From the NCBI GenBank assembly GCA_005878995.1, contig VBME01000111.1, positions 1 to 7,523 on the forward strand: a stretch of 7,523 bases of DNA. Direction: 5' to 3'. Positions 1-5,331 of the stretch are shown here, one piece after another (within the stretch, counting starts at the first letter, position 1; each line of letters opens with the position of its first letter). Source of the DNA: Methanobacteriota archaeon (GTDB lineage: Archaea > Thermoplasmatota > Thermoplasmata > RBG-16-68-12). Under the pieces are notes generated by a model. That model worked only from the letters and a program-made list of their open reading frames with translations, did not search any database and was not told where the DNA came from. A program made the translations under genes and the position numbers.

Positions 1-315
1 GGCTTTGCCCTCCACAACTCGACAGAGGGGATGGGGATCTCGGGTCCAATGGCGGCGTCCAAGACGGGCGTGAGGCAGCCCCTCCTCCTGGGATTCGTCG
101 CGGGCTCCCCGACAATCCTCGGGAGCATGATCGGATCTCAGGCGTACTCCCCCGCGCTCGGGACCTTGTTCTTCGCGGTCGCCGCGGGAGCCCTGCTCTA
201 CGTCATCATCGAACTCGTCAGAGTGACGTCCGCGCCCGAATCGAGTAAGACCACCTTCGTCGGAATCGTCGTCGGAGTCCTTCTCATGTTCGCGACAGGC
301 TTATTGGTTCGGTGA
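1..315 (+). CDS. ZIP-family metal ion transporter, C-terminal part (5' end outside window)
   Basis: The frame is open from base 1 and ends at TGA 313-315, giving the last 104 residues; the start lies to the left of the window. Visible residues 5-10 read HNSTEG, the HNxxEG metal-binding motif of transmembrane helix 4 in ZIP transporters, which move divalent metals such as zinc, iron or manganese across the membrane. Three more hydrophobic segments follow, at about residues 27-46, 53-73 (ending in YVIIEL, with a glutamate where ZIP helix 6 often has a metal ligand) and 85-102, so the protein ends as ZIP proteins do, in helix 8. The helix-5 region reads AGSPTILGSMIG and lacks the usual His-Glu pair; from memory, some archaeal ZIP proteins have such a G-x-PT helix 5. 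An ATG at base 31 exists in frame but lies just after HNSTEG, so it is not the real start. The gene converges on larE with a 39-bp spacer. Family is clear; the metal is unknown. Confidence 0.85.
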   Translation, partial: GFALHNSTEGMGISGPMAASKTGVRQPLLLGFVAGSPTILGSMIGSQAYSPALGTLFFAVAAGALLYVIIELVRVTSAPESSKTTFVGIVVGVLLMFATGLLVR

Positions 316-354
316 CTCGGGATCGACAACCAACATCGGTGTGCGAGAACACAA
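316..354. other. Convergent spacer between ZIP transporter and larE
   Basis: This 39-bp gap separates two stop codons facing each other. I see no strong hairpin and no run of T on either strand that would mark an archaeal terminator. Confidence 0.5.
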
Positions 355-1179
355 TCAGAGATCTTCGTTCATTGAGCCGCTGCGATACCCGCGAAGATCG
401 ATCGTCACGTAGACGAAACCGGCATTGCGAACCGCTTCCACGACCTTCTCGGCAGTGGCGGCCTCGGTAATTCGAGGGAGATCCTCTCGCGGCACTTCGA
501 TGCGCGCGATGCCTTCGTGCGCGCGGACTCGGACGATCCGGAAGCCGAGAGCACGAATCGCCTCTTCCGCCAGTTCGACGCGCTGCAACTTGTCCATGGT
601 GATCGTCTCCCCGTACGCGATTCGTGAAGACAGGCACGCATTGCTTGGCTTGTCGTGGAAACTCAAGCCGAGATCCCGAGCGAGGGATCGCACATCCGAC
701 TTCGTGAATCCGAACTCGACGAGGGGATGCCAGAAGCCCGCTTCATTCATCGCTTGGATCCCCGGTCGGTGGTCCCCTAGGTCCGACACATTCACGCCGT
801 CCGCGATCACCACGAAGCCGCGTTGCGATGCGATCGGTTTCAACGCCGCGCCGAGTTCCGTGCGACAAAAGTAGCACCGATTCGTCGGGTTGGCGACGTA
901 TCGATCGTTCGCGAGCTCCGAGACCCGGACGGTTTCTACTCGGATGCCGATTTCCGCGGCTTGCTCCAACGCCTCCTGAAATTCGCGTCGGGCAAGCGAT
1001 TCCGCGTCCGCGATCACGGCGAGCGCGTCGTCGCCGAGGGCGTCGTGGGCGATCCGTGCGACGAGGCCGCTGTCCACCCCTCCGGAATAGGCGACGAGGA
1101 TTCGTCCGCGCTCCCGCATGGAGTTGACCATCTGATCGTAGCTTCGCGCGAGGTCCATCGCCCGGGTTTCAACCGCCAT
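355..1179 (-). CDS. larE: ATP-dependent sacrificial sulfur transferase LarE
   Basis: LarE adds sulfur to the pyridinium biscarboxylate mononucleotide precursor of the nickel-pincer nucleotide, the cofactor of lactate racemase and related LarA enzymes; it acts in the cytosol. The 274 residues match the usual LarE length (about 275). Visible signatures are the PP-loop SGGVDS (residues 32-37) that binds ATP; NPTNRCYFC (97-105); KPSNACLSSRIAYG (177-190), whose C182 fits the sacrificial cysteine; and the C-terminal DLRGYRSGSMNE. C102, C105 and C182 together resemble LarE forms described as holding a [4Fe-4S] cluster, rather than the single-cysteine Lactobacillus type. I chose ATG 1179: it gives the family length and lies 32 nt after a TTTTATCC box (1211-1204), as expected for a leaderless transcript. 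ATG 1158 is a shorter alternative. The open frame reaches 1341, but that would run into threonine synthase and adds unrelated basic sequence. No larA, larB or larC is in the window. Confidence 0.92.
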   Translation of the reverse strand: MAVETRAMDLARSYDQMVNSMRERGRILVAYSGGVDSGLVARIAHDALGDDALAVIADAESLARREFQEALEQAAEIGIRVETVRVSELANDRYVANPTNRCYFCRTELGAALKPIASQRGFVVIADGVNVSDLGDHRPGIQAMNEAGFWHPLVEFGFTKSDVRSLARDLGLSFHDKPSNACLSSRIAYGETITMDKLQRVELAEEAIRALGFRIVRVRAHEGIARIEVPREDLPRITEAATAEKVVEAVRNAGFVYVTIDLRGYRSGSMNEDL

Positions 1180-1203
1180 CGATCGCGTCGAATGCACGGG
1201 CGC

Positions 1204-1211
1204 GGATAAAA
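1204..1211 (-). promoter_or_regulatory. TATA-like box shared by larE and the threonine synthase gene
   Basis: On the minus strand this reads TTTTATCC, with its first T 32 nt before the larE ATG at 1179. On the plus strand the same bases read GGATAAAA, centred about 25 nt before the threonine synthase ATG at 1233. Archaeal TATA boxes sit about 26 nt before the transcription start, so both mRNAs would begin at or within a few bases of their start codons. Neither start has a Shine-Dalgarno sequence, which agrees. It is the only AT-rich stretch in the 53-bp divergent gap. Transcription start sites are inferred. Confidence 0.6.
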
Positions 1212-1232
1212 CCATCGAGCACGACAAACCGT

Positions 1233-2477
1233 ATGGCCTGCGCCGACATCCCCGCGGACGTGCGGCCGTCGTTTCTCGAATGCACGGCGTGTTCGAAGAA
1301 GCACGAGGTCCGCCTGATGAACACGTGCGACTGTGGCGCACCGCTTTTCGCCCGCTACGACTGGAAGGACTTGGCCGTCCAGGATCTCGCGTCGCGACGG
1401 GACTTGTGGCGGTACGCTCCGCTTCTCCCGCTCGAGGAAACCACGATTCGATCGCGGGGGGAAGGCGGGACGCCGCTGTATAAACTTGAATCGATCGGCA
1501 CCGGCGGCCGCGTCGCGCGGCTCCGCGTCGCGGGCTTGTACGTAAAGGATGAGGGACTGAACCCGACCCGGACGTTCAAGGCTCGTGGCATGGCCGTCGC
1601 CGTCCCGATGGCAAGCTCCTTGGGGGCCACGACGCTCGCCGTGCCGACCGCCGGGAACGCGGGCGCCGCCCTCGCGGCATATGCGGCAACCTATGGAGTC
1701 CGGGCAATCGTCATCATGGCCCGCGACGGACCCGCGGAGCAAGCGCGCGAGGCGATGGCGTACGGCGCTCAGCTCCTCCAAATCGACGAGGACATCACGG
1801 ACGCCGGACGGATCGTGAACGAACTCGCCACGGAGACGGAGACCTTCAGCGTCGCGACCCTCCGGGAACCCTACCGGGTGGAGGGGAAGAAGACGATGCT
1901 CCTCGAAATCTGGGAGGCCCTCGGCGGCATGCCGGATTGGATCCTCTTCCCCACCGGTGGCGGAACCGGAGTCGCGGGCATGTGGAAGGCGCTCCAAGAA
2001 CTCCGCGAACTCGGATGGTACGAGGGGCCATGGCCCCGTTTCGGCGTCGTGCAAGCGGAAGGATGCGCGCCGCTTGTGAAAGCTTGGAAGGACGGGCGCG
2101 AGACGGCGGAACTCTGGCCGAATCCGCGGACGGACGCCGCCGGTCTCCGAGTCCCCGGGACGCTGGCGGACCGGATCGTCCTTCGCGCGCTCCGTGAGAC
2201 GCGTGGCGCGGCGGTCGCGGTCACCGAGGCGGCGATGAAAGTCGCCTCCCAAAATCTCGCGGTCCTCGAAGGAATCAGTGCGTGCTTGGAAGGCGCGGCG
2301 ACGTTAGCGGGGCTCCGCCGGCTTTACGACGAAGGGACAATCACGCGGGATGACCGCGTCGTGCTCCTGAACACAGGCGCGGCGGATAGCGCGACGGTCC
2401 CGCGGCCCTCGGTGCCGACAATCCGCACCGCGGCGGACGCGCGCTCGTACCTCGGGCTCACGCCGCGAGCTCCTTGA
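1233..2477 (+). CDS. thrC: Threonine synthase (PLP-dependent, fold type II)
   Basis: The product probably converts O-phospho-L-homoserine to L-threonine and phosphate, the last step of threonine synthesis, in the cytosol. The 414 residues start with a small cysteine cluster (C17, C20, C32, C34) like the zinc-binding N-terminus of many archaeal threonine synthases. The PLP lysine is K116 in NPTRTFKARG (110-119); GNAG (141-144) and the phosphate loop TGGGTG (241-246) complete the cofactor site; LEGISACLEGAA (345-356) and LLNTG (378-382) are typical late fold-II motifs. The lysine motif is TRTFKARG rather than the common TGSFKDRG, so a relative such as cysteate synthase or another fold-II lyase cannot be excluded. 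ATG 1233 is preferred because it keeps the cysteine cluster and sits about 25 nt after a TATA-like box; GTG 1260 is possible. There is no ribosome binding site, suggesting a leaderless mRNA. The 3' end overlaps the convergent peroxiredoxin gene by 20 bp. Confidence 0.85.
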   Translation: MACADIPADVRPSFLECTACSKKHEVRLMNTCDCGAPLFARYDWKDLAVQDLASRRDLWRYAPLLPLEETTIRSRGEGGTPLYKLESIGTGGRVARLRVAGLYVKDEGLNPTRTFKARGMAVAVPMASSLGATTLAVPTAGNAGAALAAYAATYGVRAIVIMARDGPAEQAREAMAYGAQLLQIDEDITDAGRIVNELATETETFSVATLREPYRVEGKKTMLLEIWEALGGMPDWILFPTGGGTGVAGMWKALQELRELGWYEGPWPRFGVVQAEGCAPLVKAWKDGRETAELWPNPRTDAAGLRVPGTLADRIVLRALRETRGAAVAVTEAAMKVASQNLAVLEGISACLEGAATLAGLRRLYDEGTITRDDRVVLLNTGAADSATVPRPSVPTIRTAADARSYLGLTPRAP

Positions 2478-2934
2478 CTTCTTCGAGGACGCGCTGGTGG
2501 TCCGGGGGAACTTTCGGGTCTTCCGTGACCCATCGATATCGGACAATCCCATCGCGATCGAGGACGAAGACGGCTCGCTTCGATACGCCCTGGAGGCCGA
2601 AGTCGCCGAACTTGTCGTACTGCACTCCGTACGTCTTCGTCACCGTCTTGTTCCAGTCGCTCAGCAAGGGGTAGTTGATCCCGTTTTGTTGCTTGAACAC
2701 CCGATGGCTGTGGTGGCTGTCCGTGCTAATCCCGAAGACGGTCGCGCCCATCTGCTGGAGGATTCCCAGGGAGTCGCGCAACGCGCACAGCTGACCTTGA
2801 CACACGTTCGTGAAGTCCCAGACGTAGAACGAGAGGACGACCGGTCCCCGGCCGAGCGCCTTCGAGAGCGTGACCGGCTTCCCTTCGTCACTCAGCATCG
2901 TGAAATCAGGCGCCTTCTGGCCCACTTCCACCAT
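2458..2934 (-). CDS. Peroxiredoxin, Bcp/AhpC-TSA family
   Basis: This 158-residue thioredoxin-fold protein would reduce hydrogen peroxide and organic hydroperoxides with electrons from a thioredoxin-like partner, protecting the cytosol. The start VGQKAPDF, the central DFTNVC (40-45) and R120 in GVSKRAVFVLDRDG are family hallmarks. C45 is the expected peroxidatic cysteine, and C50 lies five residues on, the C45/C50 spacing of E. coli Bcp, so an intramolecular disulfide is likely. The usual PxxxTxxC motif is altered: the proline position (38) is valine, giving FYVWDFTNVC. T42, C45 and R120 are kept, so the enzyme may still work. ATG 2934 is preceded by GAGGTG at 2945-2940, a good Shine-Dalgarno match with a 5-nt spacer, unlike the leaderless genes nearby. 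The gene is divergent from the radical SAM gene across 191 bp and overlaps the 3' end of threonine synthase. Confidence 0.9.
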   Translation of the reverse strand: MVEVGQKAPDFTMLSDEGKPVTLSKALGRGPVVLSFYVWDFTNVCQGQLCALRDSLGILQQMGATVFGISTDSHHSHRVFKQQNGINYPLLSDWNKTVTKTYGVQYDKFGDFGLQGVSKRAVFVLDRDGIVRYRWVTEDPKVPPDHQRVLEEVKELAA

Positions 2935-2939
2935 CGGGC

Positions 2940-2945
2940 CACCTC
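2940..2945 (-). promoter_or_regulatory. Shine-Dalgarno site of the peroxiredoxin gene
   Basis: GAGGTG on the minus strand matches the archaeal anti-Shine-Dalgarno complement (GGAGGTGATC) and ends 5 nt before the ATG at 2934. It supports that start and shows that this mRNA has a leader, unlike larE and threonine synthase. Confidence 0.65.
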
Positions 2946-3102
2946 GGGCCGCCGTGCCAGCGGCGTCGGGGCCATAACCCTTTCGCTTTCGACGCTCACC
3001 GAACCCGGGCGGACACGGGAACGTAATGTATATCTAACGGGTGCGGCCAATCAGGGCTCCACCTAGTCAACGAGAACGCTCAACCGGACTACGCGCGCAC
3101 CG

Positions 3103-3123
3103 AGGGGGAAAGAGCAGGGGGAA
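3103..3123 (+). promoter_or_regulatory. Ribosome binding region of the radical SAM gene, with duplicated purine tract
   Basis: AGGGGGAA occurs twice, at 3103-3110 and 3116-3123. The second copy ends 2 nt before the ATG at 3126 and its G run (3117-3121) is 4 nt from it, so it can act as a Shine-Dalgarno-like site. It is not an exact match to GGAGGTGA. The role of the first copy, if any, is unknown. Confidence 0.5.
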
Positions 3124-3125
3124 CG

Positions 3126-4700
3126 ATGGCGAAGTACGTGCTCGCCGCCGATTACACACTGATGACGGATTACCGGAACGTGCCGTTGGCGACGTTCTTC
3201 AGTTGCATCCCGACGGACTACTGGCAATCCCGCCTCGTGTTCCGGATCCTCGCGGATCCTCCCAAACTGGACGCCAACGGCTTGCCGATCCGGGTCCCGT
3301 ACGGCCTTCGGAAGATCGAGGCCTCACTCGCGCGGACCTACGGCCGGGACCAGGTCGTGATCGCCGACCCCCGGACCGTGGCACAGCACATCGACGACGA
3401 GACGGAGGTCGTTGGACTTCATTCAATGGACCCGCTCGGCCTCGGGCCGGTCAGCATGTCGTTCACGATGGGCGGCGTCCTCACTCCTTACACGAAGGCG
3501 ATGTTCCTCGACCTCGTCCAGCGCGTCCAGCGGCCGAACCGGAAGTACAAAATCGTCTTGGGCGGGCCCGGTGCGTGGCACTTCGACTACCGCCAAGAGA
3601 TGCAGGAGAGCCTCGGCATCGACCACATCGTGCACGGGGAGGTCGACCATCTTGTCCCGGAGATCTTCGATCGAATCGTGAACGACCACGCTCCGCCGGT
3701 CATGCGCTTCACGAACGCGACCGCGCCAACGGTCGACAAGATCCCGAAAATCCTCGGGCCGACGATGCATGCGATGAACGAGGTCATGCGGGGGTGTGGT
3801 CGGGGTTGCGAGTTCTGCGAGGTCACCCTCCGGCGTCCGCGGTACTTCCCCTTCGACTACATCGGCGACGAAATCGCCATGAACACGAAGGTTGGCCAGT
3901 CGTCGATCCAGCTCCACTCGGACGACATCTTCCTCTACAACCTCGAGAACTGGAAGACGATGGAACCGAACGAGGACGCCGTGAAGGACCTCTTCCGGTT
4001 CGTCATGGAGCAACCCGGCGTCAGCCATTGCTATCCGACCCACGGTACGGTGAGCGCCGCGGTCTCGAATCCCGATCTCATCCGGGACATCTCGACGATC
4101 GTCCACGCCGGACCCAACAAGTGGGTCGGCATCCAGAGTGGAATCGAGACGGGGAGCCCGAGCCTCTCGCGGGCCGTGTTGCACCGGAAAGCGGCCCCGT
4201 TCACCGCCGAGGAATGGCCGGACATCGTCGTCCAGGGGACGGAGATCCTGAACCGTAACTACTGGTATCCCGCGTTCACGATTATCCTGGGCCTGCCGGG
4301 CGAAACGCCGGAAGACGCGTGGATGACCGTCGACCTGATCGACCGCATGGAGCAAATCCCGAACGGCCACTTCGTCACGGCACCCCTCACGTTCGTCCCG
4401 ATCGGGGTGCTGCGCGGCGAGGCGTTCTACAACCTCGACGAGATGATCGACGAGTCGCGGTTCAACGTCGCGTACCGCGCCTGGCGGCACGTCCTCCTGG
4501 AAATCGATCAGGATCTTTGGCGCCTCACGCGCCTCCCGGCTCCGATGAAAGCGCTCATCGTCGTGACCGCGCGCATCGGGGGCCGATACATCCTCGACAT
4601 CATGCACCGCTACGCCCGGCGCAAAGGGTTCCGCATCCGCGCGCCATCGACGACGAGGCGTCAGGCCGAGGGACACACGGTCACCTTCCCCGCCGCGTAG
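3126..4700 (+). CDS. B12-binding-domain radical SAM protein
   Basis: Radical SAM enzymes use a [4Fe-4S] cluster to split S-adenosylmethionine and start radical chemistry. Here the cluster cysteines are C224, C228 and C231 in RGCGRGCEFC (CxxxCxxC). Around them are GIQSGIETGSP (335-345) and LGLPGETPED (388-397), typical of the barrel. Residues about 1-200 look like a cobalamin-type Rossmann domain: EVVGLHSMDPLGLGP (94-108), KIVLGGPGAW (142-151) and IDHIVHGEVDHLVPEIF (165-181). The classic DxHxxG cobalamin motif is absent, as in many B12-radical SAM proteins, so cobalamin binding is not assured. The C-terminal 100 residues have no motif I recognise and end in a basic tail. From memory, the MDPLGLGPVS block and the length resemble an archaeal group that may include the GDGT ring synthases GrsA/GrsB, which alter tetraether membrane lipids; this is a tentative link. 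ATG 3126 has a purine-rich site just upstream. The gene stands alone on its strand, with no neighbour revealing its substrate. Confidence 0.85.
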   Translation: MAKYVLAADYTLMTDYRNVPLATFFSCIPTDYWQSRLVFRILADPPKLDANGLPIRVPYGLRKIEASLARTYGRDQVVIADPRTVAQHIDDETEVVGLHSMDPLGLGPVSMSFTMGGVLTPYTKAMFLDLVQRVQRPNRKYKIVLGGPGAWHFDYRQEMQESLGIDHIVHGEVDHLVPEIFDRIVNDHAPPVMRFTNATAPTVDKIPKILGPTMHAMNEVMRGCGRGCEFCEVTLRRPRYFPFDYIGDEIAMNTKVGQSSIQLHSDDIFLYNLENWKTMEPNEDAVKDLFRFVMEQPGVSHCYPTHGTVSAAVSNPDLIRDISTIVHAGPNKWVGIQSGIETGSPSLSRAVLHRKAAPFTAEEWPDIVVQGTEILNRNYWYPAFTIILGLPGETPEDAWMTVDLIDRMEQIPNGHFVTAPLTFVPIGVLRGEAFYNLDEMIDESRFNVAYRAWRHVLLEIDQDLWRLTRLPAPMKALIVVTARIGGRYILDIMHRYARRKGFRIRAPSTTRRQAEGHTVTFPAA

Positions 4701-4713
4701 ATTCGCGCGGGAC

Positions 4714-4959
4714 TCAGGCACCGTCAACGACCCACGCGAGGTACTGATTGGCCTTCGCCTCGGCGCCCTCCTCGCCCATGACGGACGGAAGGGTCCGCTC
4801 GCGAAGGAGTTGGACGATTTTCACGAGGTCCGTCCGCGTGAGACTCCCGGGATTTGCCCGGACATCTCGGAGTCGTTTCCGAAGCATCGCGGGAGCCATG
4901 TCTCCCCAGATGGCCCGCATGTCGGCCACAATGAGGTCGTACGCGGCCTGGACGCCCAC
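4714..4959 (-). CDS. Conserved-looking 81-residue helical protein, function unknown
   Basis: I do not recognise this family. The sequence is charged and predicted mostly helical, with no cysteine, no signal peptide and no membrane segment. Helices look likely at about residues 4-17, 21-34, 41-54 and 65-77, with GSLTRTDLVKIVQLLRER (38-55) as the most distinctive stretch. The start is GTG at 4959, the only start in this frame before an upstream in-frame stop. It lies 4 nt after the stop codon of the membrane protein gene, so the two are very likely co-transcribed and translationally coupled, which argues that the ORF is real and acts with that protein. Its stop is 13 bp from the convergent radical SAM stop, the tight packing usual in this window. 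It could be a small soluble partner or adaptor of the membrane protein; that is inference only. Confidence 0.7.
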   Translation of the reverse strand: MGVQAAYDLIVADMRAIWGDMAPAMLRKRLRDVRANPGSLTRTDLVKIVQLLRERTLPSVMGEEGAEAKANQYLAWVVDGA

Positions 4960-4963
4960 GGTC

Positions 4964-5257
4964 TCACGCTTCGGCCTTCATCTGATGGGCGCTGAGCCAT
5001 GCGCTGTACCCGACGTAGAAGAGGACGATCAGGGCAATGAGTTGAAAGACGTCGGGCAGGAACGTATCGGGAAACAGGATGCGCGTCGCGGCGCTCAGGC
5101 TCAGGGCAATCCCGACCGCCGCGAGGCCGATGCTCAGACGATGCAGGAGGCCCCCGCGCATCATCCGGACCCCTCGATGGGAGACGAGGAACGTGCCGAG
5201 GACGCCGCAAGAGATGCTCAAGACGAGGATCACGAACTGTTCCGCCGAAACGAGCAC
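4964..5257 (-). CDS. Small membrane protein with three transmembrane helices, function unknown
   Basis: The 97 residues hold three hydrophobic segments: about 6-25 (FVILVLSISCGVLGTFLV), 37-61 (HRLSIGLAAVGIALSLSAATR and following) and 68-89 (DVFQLIALIVLFYVGYSAWL). A basic loop, HRGVRMMRGG (27-36), lies between the first two and probably faces the cytosol, which would put the N-terminus outside. The layout recalls small three-helix archaeal membrane proteins of unknown function that are often encoded beside a regulator; I cannot name a family with confidence. The start is GTG at 5257; no ATG occurs in this frame back to the acetyltransferase gene and there is no clear Shine-Dalgarno sequence. 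The stop is 4 nt before the GTG of the 81-residue gene, so both form one unit. A 74-bp gap separates it from the same-strand acetyltransferase, so it may be read through from there or have its own promoter. Confidence 0.7.
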   Translation of the reverse strand: MLVSAEQFVILVLSISCGVLGTFLVSHRGVRMMRGGLLHRLSIGLAAVGIALSLSAATRILFPDTFLPDVFQLIALIVLFYVGYSAWLSAHQMKAEA

Positions 5258-5293
5258 GGGATCGACCGTGGACTCGATGCTGGCGGATTGGCG

Positions 5294-5299
5294 CTTAAG
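5294..5299 (-). promoter_or_regulatory. Weak TATA-like element ahead of the small membrane protein gene
   Basis: CTTAAG (with flanks, ACTTAAGC on the minus strand) is an AT-rich stretch in the 74-bp gap and is centred 39-40 nt before the GTG at 5257, which would leave a leader of about 13 nt. The match to an archaeal TATA box is poor and transcription from the upstream acetyltransferase promoter is equally possible. Confidence 0.25.
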
Positions 5300-5331
5300 T
5301 CTGCGCTCTTCGGACTCACCCGTGAGAATAA

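Larger units (their letters stand above)
2935..3125. promoter_or_regulatory. Divergent promoter region, peroxiredoxin / radical SAM
   Basis: The widest gene-free stretch in the window, 191 bp. The clearest AT-rich element is TGTATATCTAA at 3028-3038. Read on the plus strand as a TATA box it would start transcription near 3060 and give the radical SAM mRNA a leader of about 65 nt. Read on the minus strand (GATATACA) it would give the peroxiredoxin mRNA a leader of about 70 nt. A second minus-strand candidate, GGTTATGG at 2979-2972, would give a leader of about 15 nt that just includes the Shine-Dalgarno site. I see no tRNA, no riboswitch-size structure and no convincing small ORF here. Confidence 0.45.

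Noticed and set aside
1180..1341. Longer larE start at 1341 adding 54 residues
   Set aside because: It would overlap the start of threonine synthase, adds an arginine-rich stretch unlike LarE, and bypasses the TATA-like box that fits ATG 1179.
1014..2252. 412-codon minus-strand open frame opposite threonine synthase
   Set aside because: Antisense shadow; its composition is biased and its left end overlaps the true larE reading frame.
2989..2996. TTCGACGC recurring upstream of larE, the acyl-CoA dehydrogenase and the peroxiredoxin
   Set aside because: The spacing to the starts differs and similar strings occur within coding sequence (for example near 575), so it is probably due to base composition.
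3039..3125. Cobalamin riboswitch ahead of the B12-type radical SAM gene
   Set aside because: The predicted leader is only about 65 nt, far shorter than a cobalamin riboswitch, and no B12-box was seen.
3041..4258. 405-codon plus-strand frame overlapping the radical SAM gene
   Set aside because: Out-of-frame shadow with an Arg/Pro-rich product and no motif, whereas the other frame has the complete radical SAM signature.
4701..4713. Possible terminator between the radical SAM gene and the 81-residue gene
   Set aside because: The 13-bp gap has neither a T run nor a hairpin.
3423..4727. 434-codon open frame on the minus strand opposite the radical SAM gene
   Set aside because: Its product is low in complexity and rich in Asp, Val, Arg and His, with no motif; it is an antisense shadow common in GC-rich coding DNA.
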